In this document: positions 1 through 9,436 of the stretch, in pieces
Numbering within the stretch: the first letter of the stretch is position 1
How the letters are laid out: every line of letters begins with the position of its first letter
Origin: Solirubrobacteraceae bacterium
GTDB lineage: Bacteria; Actinomycetota; Thermoleophilia; Solirubrobacterales; Solirubrobacteraceae
Direction of reading: 5' to 3'
DNA length: 64,000 nt
Assembly: GCA_030447505.1 (NCBI GenBank)
Contig: JAUJOT010000005.1
Location: forward strand, 323,395 to 387,394
Program-made: the position numbers and the translations under genes
Notes under the pieces: generated by a model
Told to the model about the DNA's origin: nothing
The model's input: only the letters and a program-made list of their open reading frames with translations
Database searches by the model: none

Positions 1-756
1 CTACTGCGTCGGCGTGTCGGCGTTCTGAGACCGCAAGCAGCTCGCCTTCGAGGCCACCGAGTGCCTCGTCCAGCCGGACATCCAGCTCGCCATCTCGCGA
101 GCGAGCGGACTGGCCCCGCGTCCTCGAGGGGTGTGAGGGTCGCAGGGACGCTCTATGGGCGTTGGCGCCCAGGTTGGTGGCGTCGAGCACCGGAGAACAG
201 GTGACGAGACGCAGGGCCGCGAGGCCCTCGGACAAGATCGAAGGACAACAGGACCGGGTGACGAGATGGAACCTGCGATGCCAGTGGCCAAGGCGCAACC
301 TCCGCGCGACAGGACCAGATGACGGCTGCCCGCTGCGTTGCCCGCCCGCAGCGACGACCTGCCGCCGCGCCGCCGCTGCACGACGGCGGGTGGACCGGCG
401 CCGATCTCGTGCGGGCTTCGACGAAGGCGGCGCACCGACAGCGCCCTCGGCAACCGTCCTTCCATCAACCCGTTGGGGAGGTCGCCGGCTCAAACGACAT
501 CGAGACGACGAGTCACTGATGGGAAGGATTTCGCGGTCGCACCCACCGTCGCCAGCGGTCGCGCCAGGAGCCCTGCTCCCGCTTGTCGGGCTTGAGGAGC
601 TCGACCCAGATCGTGACGAAGTCGACAAGGAGGTTTCGTCGCTACCGGTCGTGAATGCGCGGTACGTCGTCGGGTTCAAGGGCGGGTCGAAGTCGCCCGG
701 CTCCGCGACCGGCGCGACGCGAAGCTGAGCGTGCGTGTCGCGGGATACGAGCTCCC
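1..756. other. no assignable gene
   Basis: Open frames exist on both strands, as expected for GC-rich DNA, but none gives a protein I recognise. None combines a ribosome-binding site, codon bias and a family motif. The stretch may be decayed DNA like the 4.5-13 kb region, but I see no identifiable remnant in it. Confidence 0.5.
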
Positions 757-1984
757 ATGCCCCACGTCACGACCGAGCTGCGGCTGCGCGTGCCGCCCCG
801 CGAAGCTCGACGGAGCGGCGCCGCGCCTGTCCGTCTTCTGACCGCCGCGAGATCATGGCGCCGCGTACGGGCTAACCCCTGGCTCATGCGGCTGGCGCTC
901 CCGTATCGCGTCGTGCTCTTCGCGGGCCTGCTTTTCGCGGCCTGGACCCTGTTCTGGCAGTTGACCGTGCTGCTCCTCGCGGTGCTGCTGACGGTCATCG
1001 TGGCGCTGCCGCTGACCGTCGTCACGGACTGGCTGCAGCGCCACCACGTCCCGCGCCCCGTCGGCGCGATCGGCACGGTCCTGCTCACGCTCGCGGCGGT
1101 CGTGGGGTTCGGGTACCTGATCGCGCCGACGCTCGTGACGCAGGCCGAGCGGGGCGTTCGACCAGCTACCGACCGTCGTCGCGCGCGTCCGCGAGCAGCT
1201 CGGCCTGGCGGCGAACACGGACACCGCGCGGGCCGGCTTCGAGATCCAGGCCTTCGTCCAGAGCTACGTCGACGACCCGACGCGGTTCGCGGGACGCGCC
1301 CGGGACGTGCTGACCACGACGGCGGCCTTCTTCGGGGGCATCGTGCTCGTCGTCCTGAGCGCGATCTACGCCGCGGTCAACCCGCGTCCGCTCGTCAGCG
1401 GGATCGTCCGGCTCGTCCCGCCCGAGGGGAGGCGACACGCCGAGCACATCCTGTGCCGCCTGCGCACGAGCTGGCTCGGCTGGCTGAAGGGAACCGCGGT
1501 CGACATGGTCCTCACCGGCGCGCTGACCTACGCCGCGCTGACCGTGCTCGGCATCGAGCACGCTCTGGTCTTCGCGCTGCTGACCGGGCTGTTCGAGATC
1601 GTGCCGTACCTCGGGCCGATCCTCGCCGCGATCCCGCCCGTCCTCTACGCGCTCACGCAGTCGGTCGAGCTTGCGCTCCTGACGCTCGCGGTCTACACGC
1701 TCATCCAGCAGATCGAGGGCAACGTGATCGTCCCGCTCGTGATGTCCAAGGCGGTGCAGCTGCACCCCGCGCTGCTCGCGATCGGCGTGGTCGTGATCGG
1801 CCAGTTGTTCGGGCTCATGGGCGTCCTGCTGGCCGTGCCGATCCTCACGGCGCTCGTCGTGCTCGTACAGGAGCTCTGGGTGCTGCCGCGCGAGGACCCC
1901 GGACACGGCTGGCAGCGCCGAACGGACGACGTCGCGAGGGCCGACGGCGGCACGCAAGCGCGCGTCTCGAGCGCGGTCTCGTGA
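757..1984 (+). pseudogene. AI-2E family transporter (UPF0118/PerM type), single frameshift
   Basis: Two adjacent frames together read as one AI-2E-type membrane transporter, a family of multi-helix exporters of signals or ions. The first frame (from ATG 757, or ATG 886) has hydrophobic helices (LALPYRVVLFAGLLF, LLLAVLLTVIVALPL). The second, from about 1155, has the family's conserved second half, including FEIVPYLGPILAAIPP, QQIEGNVIVPLVM and the final hydrophobic GVLLAVPILTALVVL. The break is at GGGG 1151-1154, where one extra G explains the shift: removing it gives continuous ERAFDQLP. The rest is undamaged, so a recent mutation or a sequencing error are both possible. If read through, the protein is about 408 residues, within the family's usual range. 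Confidence 0.8.
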
Positions 1985-2048
1985 TGACGTGGCGCCTCTC
2001 CGTCGGGCAGGGCGCCAGGCGGACGAGCTCGCGCCACGCGGCCGTCGA

Positions 2049-2798
2049 TCAGCGCGCGACCTGAGGGTCCTCGCGCGTCGCCTCGGGCGGGCGCGGCAGG
2101 AGGCCCAGGCCGATCGCGAGCGCGACGCTGGACGCGGCAGCCGCATAGCCGAGGACCGCGCCCGCGAGGACGTCGAGCGGGAAGTGCGCGCCGAACGCGA
2201 TACGGCTCCAGGCGATCACCAGGGCCACGAGCACCATCGGCCACCGCAGGACCGGCAGCGCGAGCGCGCTCGCGGCCGCCATCGCCGTGGCCACCGCGAC
2301 GTGACCGCTGGGGTAGGACGCCTGCGCCCAGTCGGCCCCGGCCGGCTTGAGGATGTTCGCGAACACCGCCTGCGGGCGGGGCCGGTCGCTCAGCAGGGCG
2401 ATCGCCTCGAGCAGGACGTAGGACGCGGTCGCCGCGGACATCAGCGCGACGGCCACCCCGAGGGCGACCCACGGCCCGCGCAGGACGAACGCGACGGTCA
2501 TCGCCAGCAGCAGCAGGCCGCGGTACAGGCGCTCGTGTGGGTCGAGCAGCTCGAAGACGGCGTCGGGTCCGTATCCGAGGGCGTTGACCGCGTCGAACAC
2601 GGCACGGTCGACCGGCGCCAGGAGCGGCAGGGCGAGCCCGAGCAGCGCGAGTGCGGCGACGACGCCGGCGAGGAGGGCGAGCCACCGACGCACGAAGCCC
2701 CCCGACGGGGCGGTCAGGCGTGGCGACCATCCCGGCTCGACGGACGGCGGCGTGGGCGGCGCCAGCCGCGGTCGGGGCTTCGACGCGATCTCGGTCAC
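2049..2798 (-). CDS. PAP2-family membrane phosphatase
   Basis: Integral-membrane PAP2 (type 2 phosphatidic acid phosphatase) protein of 249 residues. The three signature motifs are in order: LLSDRPRP near residue 140, YPSGH near 160 (catalytic His), and SRIAFGAHFPLD near 200-210 (second catalytic His and Asp). Five or six hydrophobic helices surround them. In this family such proteins dephosphorylate lipid phosphates or isoprenyl pyrophosphates at the outer membrane face; the substrate here is unknown. The GTG at 2798 is chosen because residues further upstream look non-coding and would run into the divergent neighbour. It is divergent from a second PAP2 gene, with about 100 bp between the two starts. 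Confidence 0.85.
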   Translation of the reverse strand: MTEIASKPRPRLAPPTPPSVEPGWSPRLTAPSGGFVRRWLALLAGVVAALALLGLALPLLAPVDRAVFDAVNALGYGPDAVFELLDPHERLYRGLLLLAMTVAFVLRGPWVALGVAVALMSAATASYVLLEAIALLSDRPRPQAVFANILKPAGADWAQASYPSGHVAVATAMAAASALALPVLRWPMVLVALVIAWSRIAFGAHFPLDVLAGAVLGYAAAASSVALAIGLGLLPRPPEATREDPQVAR

Positions 2799-2896
2799 GC
2801 GCTGGCCTGTTCCCGTGCGCGCGCCCTGGCGCTGCGTCCTGTCAGCGCCCTGACGCACGCCGCGACGCCCTTGCCCAGGCGGGAAGGCACGCAGCG

Positions 2897-3640
2897 ATGG
2901 ACAGATGGGATCGCTTGCGCCTGTCGCTCGCCATGATCCCGCCACTCGCGTGGGCGGGAGTCATGCTGCTCTTCGCCGTAGCGCTCGGAATCGCGGCGCG
3001 GACGATCGACGCCGTCGAGCGCTTCGACGCCGAGGTCGTGCGCGAGCTGCAGGGCGAGGTCCGTACGCGCGGGATCCAGGAGAACGTGTTCGCCGTCACC
3101 GACCTGGGCGGCAGTCCGCTGCTGCTCGCCGGCATCGCCGTCGTGGTGACGCTGCTGCTCGTCGGGCGCTGGCGCGCCGCGCTGGCCGTCACGCTCGCGG
3201 TGGCGCTCACCAAGGTCGCGGTGGCCGTCGTCAAGGAGGTCATCGAGCGGCCGCGGCCCGAGACCGGGTTCGGGATGCACGCGTCGTTCAGCTTCCCGAG
3301 CGGCCACGCCGCCTCGGCGGCCGCCCTCTACATGACGCTCGCGGTCCTCCTCTCGCGCGATCACCGCGCCGGCGTCCGCGCGATCGCGCTCTCACTCGGC
3401 GCGTTGGTGACGATCGCCGTCGGCGCGTCGCGCGTGCTCCTCGGAGCGCATTATCCGACCGACGTCCTGGCCGGCTGGCTCGTCGGCGGACTACTTGCGC
3501 TGTGCGCCTGGGCGCTCGTCGTCCGTCTCGCGGGTCACCCGCGGCGATCGGATCAGTCGACGGGCGAGCGCCTGAAGGAGATCGTCGTCTCGCGCGGCGA
3601 CGACGCGCCGGAACAGGTCCCCGAGGACATGCGCATCTGA
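2897..3640 (+). CDS. PAP2-family membrane phosphatase
   Basis: A second PAP2 protein of 247 residues. Motif 1 is KEVIERPRPETG near residue 115-125, motif 2 FPSGHAAS near 135, and motif 3 SRVLLGAHYPTD near 180-190, so all catalytic residues are present. Hydrophobic segments flank them, and the C-terminal 40 residues are charged and probably cytoplasmic. ATG 2897 places the first helix (PLAWAGVMLLFAVAL) about 18 residues in. It is not a close duplicate of the divergent PAP2 at 2049-2798; outside the motifs they share little. Likely substrates are undecaprenyl pyrophosphate or phosphatidic or glycerol phosphates, by family only. Confidence 0.85.
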   Translation: MDRWDRLRLSLAMIPPLAWAGVMLLFAVALGIAARTIDAVERFDAEVVRELQGEVRTRGIQENVFAVTDLGGSPLLLAGIAVVVTLLLVGRWRAALAVTLAVALTKVAVAVVKEVIERPRPETGFGMHASFSFPSGHAASAAALYMTLAVLLSRDHRAGVRAIALSLGALVTIAVGASRVLLGAHYPTDVLAGWLVGGLLALCAWALVVRLAGHPRRSDQSTGERLKEIVVSRGDDAPEQVPEDMRI

Positions 3641-3673
3641 GCAACGAGACGCGGGAGAAGCGGTCGACTCAAC

Positions 3674-3749
3674 CCGTAGCCGCTACGGGACGCGACCCAG
3701 CCGCGACTGGCCTGTTGCATAGGAGCCGCACGCTGCTAGCATCCGCGAC
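3674..3749 (+). promoter_or_regulatory. probable leaderless promoter and operator-like dyad of the toxin-antitoxin operon
   Basis: TTGCAT (3715-3720) and TAGCAT (3737-3742) with a 16-bp spacer make a good sigma-70-type promoter. The antitoxin ATG at 3750 is 7 bp after the -10 box, so transcription should start at or beside the start codon, giving a leaderless mRNA; no Shine-Dalgarno sequence is visible. About 26 bp upstream of the -35 is a perfect dyad, CCGTAGC/GCTACGG with one central base (3674-3688). It could be an operator for the antitoxin or the terminator of the PAP2 gene. Confidence 0.55.
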
Positions 3750-3971
3750 ATGAAGACGCTCTATCTGCGCAACGTCCCAGACGAGGTGAGTGCGGGTCTG
3801 GCGGCGCTCGCTGCTCGAGAGGGACTGACGGTGTCGGCGTTTGCGCTGCGGGAGTTGAGTCATGCTGCGCGGCGCGCGGGCAATCATGCGTTGCTCGGCG
3901 ATCTGCCAGACCTCGACGTGTCGGCGAAGGATGTCATCGCCGATGTCGAGGCTGGACGCGCGGCTCGGTGA
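3750..3971 (+). CDS. FitA/VapB-type antitoxin
   Basis: A 73-residue protein with a ribbon-helix-helix N terminus (MKTLYLRNVPDEV, then a helix-turn-helix-like pair ending near residue 45), as in FitA/VapB antitoxins that bind operator DNA. The C-terminal tail (LPDLDVSAKDVIADVEAGRAAR) is the type of segment that inserts into the toxin active site. Its stop overlaps the start of the PIN-domain toxin by 4 bp (GTGA), the usual arrangement for translational coupling. By family the toxin-antitoxin complex represses its own promoter; the dyad at 3674-3688 is a candidate site. Confidence 0.88.
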   Translation: MKTLYLRNVPDEVSAGLAALAAREGLTVSAFALRELSHAARRAGNHALLGDLPDLDVSAKDVIADVEAGRAAR

Positions 3972-4351
3972 TCGTCCTCGACGCGTCCGCAGCGGTGCTC
4001 GCGCTCTTGAACGACGGGGATGCGCGGCGATCGCTTGCGACCGAACGTGTTGCCGTACCGCATGTCGCTGACTCAGAGGTCGCTCATGCTGTTCGGGTGC
4101 TGTTGCTGCGCGGCGAGATCGGCGCGGACGATGCCGGCGTGGCGCTTGCTCGCTGGGCGCGGCTGGGGTTGCGCCGGTTCGCCGCGGTCGGCCTGCTGTC
4201 GAGAATCTGGGAGCTGCGCGAGAACCTGACGGCGTATGACGCGACCTATGTCGCATTGGCCGAGGCACTCGCGTGCGAGCTGCTCACCGCGGACGCCCGG
4301 CTCGCTCGAGCAGCTGGACCGACGTGCCCGATCACGGTCGTGCGGCGGTAG
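3968..4351 (+). CDS. VapC-type PIN-domain toxin
   Basis: A 127-residue PIN-domain ribonuclease, the expected size for VapC. Acidic metal ligands are present: D in MIVLDASAAV near residue 5, E in the helix VADSEVAHAV near 36-37, and D in TAYDATYVALAEAL near 92, followed by LLTADARLARA. VapC toxins cleave tRNA or rRNA when freed from the antitoxin; the target here cannot be read from sequence. The start is GTG 3968, overlapping the antitoxin stop. This pair looks intact, unlike the decayed TA remnants at 46.9 kb. Confidence 0.9.
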   Translation: MIVLDASAAVLALLNDGDARRSLATERVAVPHVADSEVAHAVRVLLLRGEIGADDAGVALARWARLGLRRFAAVGLLSRIWELRENLTAYDATYVALAEALACELLTADARLARAAGPTCPITVVRR

Positions 4352-4507
4352 CGACGAGCGGACTCGCCACGATCAGCACGAGCACGAGGAGATCCCGCCG
4401 GATCGCGCCTTCGGCCTGCCCGCTGCGGCGCAGAGAAGGAGGATCTTGCGACGCGCCGATCTGCCGGCTACCAGTTGCGCTTGCCGGCCTACGGGTAGTC
4501 CCGCAGC

Positions 4508-5814
4508 GTGCATAAGCTGATCGCGCGTCTGAGGTTGGCGCAACAGTCGTTTTGGGTTCTGCCGGCGCTATCGATCGTCGTCGCGGTCGGCTGCGGCTTG
4601 CTCGCGCCCGTCGTCGACGCGCATCTGACGCTCCCGGACGCGATCGCGATGAGCGGTGACGAGGACACCGCGCGCACTGTGCTGGCCGCGATCGTGACCG
4701 TCGGCGTCTCGGTGGCGGGCGTGAGCTTCTCGATCATCGCGGTCGCGCTGGTGCTGGCCTCGCAGCAGCTCAGCCCGCGCGTGCTTCGAAGCTTTCAGCG
4801 CCAGCCGCTCAACCAGGCGGTGCTTGCGCTGTTGCTGGCAACGGCGACGTACGCGCTGTTCGTGCTGGGCGCCGTCAGCGACGAAACAGACCGGCCGGTG
4901 CCCGAGCTCTCCGTGACGCTGGCGATGCTCTTGGCGGGCGCCTCGCTGGGGTTGTTCGTCGTCTTCTTGCACCACGCAGTGCGCTCGCTGAACGCCTCGG
5001 TCGTGATCCGGCGAATCGCTGCCGAGGGGCACGAGTCGATCGCCAACCCGTATCCCCAAGGTGTCGGCGACGCGCCACGCGGCGCAGCGGCGCGACAAGC
5101 CGCCGACAGGTGGGACGAGTCGCGATGTCGGTCGACGTTCGTGCGCCACGCGCGGGGTACATCGCGTCTGTCGACGGTGCGAACATCGTCAGGTGGGCCG
5201 CGTCGATGGGGACATTCGTCGAGCAGCGCCGCGCTGTCGGCACATTCGTGCTGACCGGTGGAGTGCTCGCCGTGATCTACTGCGACGAGGATCGCGACAT
5301 CGACGCGCGCAGCGTCAGCGACGCGTTCTTGCTGGAGGAGGAACGCGTCGTGGATGGCGACATGGCGTTTCCGGTCCGCCAGCTCGCGGACATCGCGCTG
5401 AAGGGCCTGTCGCCGTCCGTCAACGACCCGACGACGGCCGAGAACGCGATGGACTCCCTGACCGACACGCTTGTGCGGTTCGCGCAGCGCGCGACGGTCG
5501 ACCCGCTGCGAGTCGACGGCGACGGAGTCGCGCGGCTGCGAGCGATCGCACCGACGCTCGACACGCTCGTGCTGCTGGGCTTTGACCAGGTTCGTCGCGA
5601 CGCGGCCCACCGCCCATCGTTCGCCGTACGACTGCTTGAGCTCCTCGCCGATCTGCGCGAGTGCGTTGGGTCGGCGCGCTCCTGCGAGGAGATCGACCGC
5701 CAGGCCGAGCTGATTGCAGAACAAGCCGCCGACCTCGCCGCCCACCAGGCCGACCAGCGTCTGGTGACCGACAGCTACGCACGCCTACACGCCGACCAGC
5801 GCGCGCACCGCTGA
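4508..5814 (+). pseudogene. DUF2254 membrane protein, single frameshift
   Basis: The first frame (GTG 4508 to about 5115) has N-terminal membrane helices and the family signature ASQQLSPRVLRSFQ. The second (about 5115 to 5814) continues with AGYIASVDG, LTGGVLAVIY and the soluble domain containing FPVRQLADIALKGLSPSVNDPTTA, which is highly typical of DUF2254. Together they make a full-length protein of about 435 residues broken once, near 5110-5125. The function of DUF2254 is unknown; it is an inner-membrane protein with a cytoplasmic C-terminal domain. No second lesion is visible, so the frameshift may be recent or a sequencing error. Fragments of another DUF2254 gene lie at 47.5-47.8 kb. Confidence 0.8.
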
Positions 5815-5997
5815 CGCGACGAGCGGTTGCCGCGAGGACAGCGCGATCGCTGCATCGGCAGGCGGCGATGCGCAGGGCCGCTTGCTGGCAGGGGCTGCTT
5901 CTGCAGAGCGCCGACGACGACGGTTGCCATTCAGCCGTCAGGGCGCTGTCCGGTGATGGACAGCTTGGGGGGGCGGGGGGGCGCTAGCAACGGCGCG

Positions 5998-6735
5998 GAT
6001 CGCGTTGCTTAATGTTTGTCGCCCTTGAAGGGGATTGGCCGGCTTGGCCGGACGGGTTCCTCTCCGGACGGTCGGTCGGGGAGCGGTCGTAGGCGTCCCT
6101 CGGCGGGCGTGGCGGCGGTGTCGAAGCGGTAGCGCCGATTGGGGTTGACGTGGGCGCGTCCGACGGGGCTGAGCTGCGCGAGGGCGTCGTCGCTGATCAG
6201 GCCGGGGCTGGTGGCGCGGAGTTCGTCGATCGCGGCGGTGAGGTCGCGGGTGTTCCACGCGAGGATCGCGTTGCTGGCGAGCTTGAGGCTGAGGGCGTGG
6301 CGGCGGTGGTCGTCTTCGTCGGCGGGAAGCTGCTGGCGTTGCCCCGAAGGCGATGTGGCGGTGCAGGGCGTGCATCGTCTCGCTCTTGTTCAGCTGCGCG
6401 CCGATGCGGCGGCGCAGCGGGGCGTCGGCGAGGTAGGCGAGCAGGAAGTTGGTGCGCACGAGGCGCCCGCACTCGGCGAGCGCGGCGGCGGACGAGGCGG
6501 CCTGTAGGCGGCTGATCAGCAGGCTCGCGGGCAGCGAGCCGCGTTTCAGCGAGCCGGCGGTGCGCAGCAAGTCGTCGTAGCGGTCGATGATGCGCGCCGA
6601 CCGGATCTTGGAGGTCATCAGCGCGTCGACCGGCAGCCGGTTGGATTGCCGATGCGGTGTAGGCGAAGCTCGCTGACGTCGCGCAGCCTCGGGAGTGCGG
6701 GGCGCCACTCCTTGGTGCGTGATCTCAAGCTCGCC
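5998..6735 (-). pseudogene. Tn3-family transposase, 3'-terminal remnant
   Basis: Read on the minus strand, the last third of a Tn3 TnpA is recognisable but broken: PRLRDVSELRLHRIGN, then IIDRYDDLLRTAGSLKRGSLPASLLISRL, a stretch matching LRRRIGAQLNKSETMHALHRHIAFG, and after another shift ASNAILAWNTRDL and LSPVGRAHVN. The same blocks appear in the larger Tn3 transposase at 53-56 kb (DDLLRVAGSLDQG, RQLNKGETIFALEDAVFYGN, WNTHHMNAI), but the two are clearly different elements. At least two frameshifts are needed, and the N-terminal two thirds are missing. A G-rich segment at 5970-6013 ending in TTAA could be the remains of its terminal repeat; that part is weak. Confidence 0.8.
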
Positions 6736-6839
6736 GCCGTGCTTCTGGCTGTCGCCGGGGCACTGCTCGTGGTCGCGGCTGGGGGGCCTCACCGCACCGG
6801 CGCGGCCGTCCATGCCGACAGCCACCTCAACGGCCGCAA

Positions 6840-6924
6840 GTAGCGCCGCTGGGCGGAATTCCACATCGAACTCGTCCTCGATCTCGCCGACGAGCTCTTC
6901 CAGCGCGTCCTCCAAGGTGCCCAC
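6840..6924 (-). pseudogene. CorC/CNNM C-terminal scrap
   Basis: A short minus-strand segment encodes GTLEDALEELVGEIEDEFD, which matches the end of the CBS pair in CorC/HlyC-type proteins almost residue for residue (compare TLEDVLEEIVGEIEDEYD in the intact gene at 9437-10693). Nothing upstream or downstream continues the family, so this is a fragment of a second CNNM-type gene, probably cut by the Tn3-like element next to it. Confidence 0.65.
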
Positions 6925-6948
6925 CTCGCGGTCAGCCAGTCCACGTCC

Positions 6949-7995
6949 TCAGACATCGAGCACAGCGCGCTCGCGCTTCCCTGCGGGCCCCTCGACCTCA
7001 AGCGCCACCGGGAAGTTCGTCAGAAACGCGTTGTCGACGGCGAAGAGCACGAGCGCGCCGTCCTCGGCCCGCTCGGTTACCGAGCCTTCGCGCGGCAGGC
7101 AGTTGTCGGGCTTGATCTGCTGTGCGTCGTAGGCAAACGGATTGCTCTGCGGCAGCTCGACCGGCTTGACGCGCGCGCCGAAGGCGTTGACGAGCGCAAG
7201 CCGCGACGACGCCGTGCGGGTCTTGCCGGTCTCGTTGCAGACGCGCAAGAAGACACCAAACCACAGCTTGCCGGGCGGCCGGCGGTTGGGCACCATGCGC
7301 GAGTCAGGCACGATGTTCGGGTTCAACCGGCGCGCCACCAGCGGCCGGTAGTGCAAGCCATCGACGACAACCGCGTCTCCCTTTCCCTCGGCTTCGTCAC
7401 GATCGACCCCCTCGCCCGCCGGCGGGACCGCGTCACCGCCGAAGCACAGCCGGCGCAGCCGCTCAGGCGCATCGCGACCGCGGACGCACGCTGCGCCCAG
7501 CCGACTGATCGCCTCCGCCGCGACCCGGTAGACATCGACCGACTCCGGCCGGTCCGGAAAGACCGCGACGACATTCGCCGCGCGAATCGCCCGCGCGTCG
7601 TCGCCGTGCTGCTCCTGCGCCGCCGCCAACAGCGACGGCCGCTCGCGCCGCGCGATCCGCGGGCTGCTCCACACCCACAACTCGAACTCGCGGCCGGAGT
7701 GATCGGCCTCCCGGACGCGCTCGACCAGCCCCTCGCGGTCAGTGCTCGTATCGCCGCCGCCGGTGCGCACCAGCGCAAGCATCGTGCGCTCGAGCACAGA
7801 CTCGACCTCTGTCACCGAGAGGTACGGCTGACGCCCGTCGCTCGTCGGCGAGCCAGTCTCCTCCTCACCGCAGCCGACCACGGCCGTCGCGACCGCGACG
7901 ACCGCGACGACCGCACAGACGGCCGCCGACAGACGCGAAGAACAGATCCGCCCGTAGTGGCTGCACGTTGGCACCTTGCTGTCCACACGACTCAC
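6949..7995 (-). CDS. predicted lipoprotein, DUF4352-like C-terminal domain
   Basis: An exported lipoprotein of about 348 residues. The N terminus has a basic stretch, a hydrophobic core rich in Ala and Val, and a lipobox-like AVVGC, followed by a Ser/Thr/Glu-rich linker. The middle part has a four-Cys region that is not assigned. The last 130 residues (LWFGVFLRVCNETGKT, LVNAFGARVKPVELP, ALVLFAVDN) resemble the immunoglobulin-like DUF4352 beta-sandwich found in many actinobacterial lipoproteins. The start is uncertain: GTG 7995 has AGGGGG three bases upstream and GTG 7986 is an alternative; an in-frame ATG at 8076 seems too far out. No neighbour suggests a specific role. Confidence 0.65.
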   Translation of the reverse strand: MSRVDSKVPTCSHYGRICSSRLSAAVCAVVAVVAVATAVVGCGEEETGSPTSDGRQPYLSVTEVESVLERTMLALVRTGGGDTSTDREGLVERVREADHSGREFELWVWSSPRIARRERPSLLAAAQEQHGDDARAIRAANVVAVFPDRPESVDVYRVAAEAISRLGAACVRGRDAPERLRRLCFGGDAVPPAGEGVDRDEAEGKGDAVVVDGLHYRPLVARRLNPNIVPDSRMVPNRRPPGKLWFGVFLRVCNETGKTRTASSRLALVNAFGARVKPVELPQSNPFAYDAQQIKPDNCLPREGSVTERAEDGALVLFAVDNAFLTNFPVALEVEGPAGKRERAVLDV

Positions 7996-8189
7996 GTACC
8001 CCCTAACCGCCAGATCATCGAAGACGGCGTCTGCGCTGTCGTCGCCCTGACAGGAGACGTCGCCGCACCGGCTCAAGCAGACAACACGCCGGCACCCCGT
8101 CGCAGCGCCTCCTGCCTGCGTTGCAGTTGCCCCGCCCGACGGAAGCGTGACCGCGTTCGTCGCGGCGACTGCTTAGCGGCGTACCCGGC

Positions 8190-9118
8190 GTGCCGCCGCG
8201 AACCGACGTCGGCGCGGAGCGCGGGGGCGCATCGCTGCCCGCGCAGATCGTGCCGATGATGGCGGCGCTCGCGCAGCTCCCTGACGACGACGACGGCTGG
8301 GGCTATGAGGTCAATTGGGACGGCGAGCGCGGATCGCGTACGTCGAGGCCGGCCGCGTGCGGCTGCAGAGCCGGGCGGCTGAAGGAGATCACCAGCCAGT
8401 ACCCGGAGCTCGGCGCCCTCGGCGCTGCGGTCGACGCCCGCGCTGCTGTGCTGGACGGCGAGATCGTGGGGTTCGACGCCGAAGGCCGCCCCAGCTTCGA
8501 GCGCCTTCAGCAGCGGATGCATCAGACGCAGAAGCAGGTGATCAGCCGCCGCCTCCGCGACGTGCCCGTCGTCTACGTGATCCTCGACCTGCTTCACCTC
8601 GACGACCGCAGCCTGCTCGCCGCGCCGTACACGCAGCGACGTGCGCAGCTCGAGGCGCTCGGCCTCGAGGGCGGCGCGTGACAGGTTCCCGCCTATCAGG
8701 GCGGTGGCGGCGCAGCGCTGTTCCGGCGGCCGGCGAGCAGCAGCTGGAGGGGATCGTCGCCAAGCGGCTGGACTCGCGCTACGAACCGGGCAAACGCGGT
8801 CGGACATGGCTGAAGATCAAGCACAGCCGGCGCCAGGAGCTCGTGATCGGCGGGTGGCTGCCGGGCGCGGGGCGGCGCACGAACCAGATCGGCGCGCTGC
8901 TCGTCGGCTTCGATGAAGCGGGCCCCGACGGCGCGAGCTCGCCCTTCACGGGCCGTCAGCCGCAGCGCGGCGCCCAGTTCGCAGAGCCCGAGCTGGTGGC
9001 CGAGATCGAGTTCAACGAGTGGACCTCGCAGCTAATGCTGCGCCACCCGTCCTATAAGGGACTGCGCACCGACAAGGACGCCCACGACGTCGTGCTCGAG
9101 GAACCCGAGCGGACATGA
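8190..9118 (+). pseudogene. ATP-dependent DNA ligase (LigD/LigC type), decayed; nucleophile Lys replaced
   Basis: Recognisable ligase segments are YEVNWDGER (motif I), LDGEIVGFD (motif III), RPSFERLQQRMH, EGIVAKRLDSRYEPG (motif IV) and WLKIKHSRRQELVIGGWLPG (motif V). Damage is extensive. The motif I nucleophile lysine (KWDG) is Asn. Two compensating frameshifts lie near 8330 and 8375. A stop occurs where a Trp codon is expected (TGA near 8681), with a further shift before 8740, and the OB-fold is shortened so that PFTGRQPQRGAQFAEPELV jumps to the C-terminal RHPSYKGLRTDK block. In intact form it would join DNA nicks, often with a Ku end-joining partner; no Ku gene is nearby. It cannot be an active ligase. 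Confidence 0.88.
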
Positions 9119-9436
9119 GCGAGAGCGCCGATGCGATGTGATCGTGATCGGCGGCCTGGCGGGTTGAGCTGCGCGATTGAGCTGACCGAGCGCGGCAGAA
9201 AACGCCTGCTACTCCAGGCGCGGTCGGCGCTGGGCGCACGGCGCGATGGGATGCCCGTGGAGTGTGGCTGCACCGGTTCCTCGGCTTCGTCCAGCCCGCG
9301 GCCGAGCTGTTCCCCGGACGCGCCGCCGTGGTAGTCGCCGTGTCGGCGCCGGTCGGCTCAACATGCCGGCCGGGCGGGCGGCGCTGCCCGGCGAGGTGGT
9401 CGAGGTCGCCACGCGCCCCGTCATGATCGTGGCCAG
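9115..9436 (+). pseudogene. FAD-dependent oxidoreductase remnant
   Basis: The N-terminal dinucleotide-binding segment of an FAD-dependent amine-oxidase-like protein can be read across frames: CDVIVIGGLAG, then LSCAIELTERGRK, LLLQARSALGAR, DGMPVE, and in another frame LHRFLGF. One Gly of the GxGxxG loop region is lost by frameshift, a stop follows it, and the large middle of the gene is gone. Its ATG overlaps the ligase remnant's stop (ATGA), so the two were once a translationally coupled pair. Nothing functional is expected. Confidence 0.65.

Noticed and set aside
5970-6013. Terminal repeat of the Tn3 remnant at 6 kb
   Set aside because: G-rich with TTAA at the end but no partner copy; too weak for its own entry.
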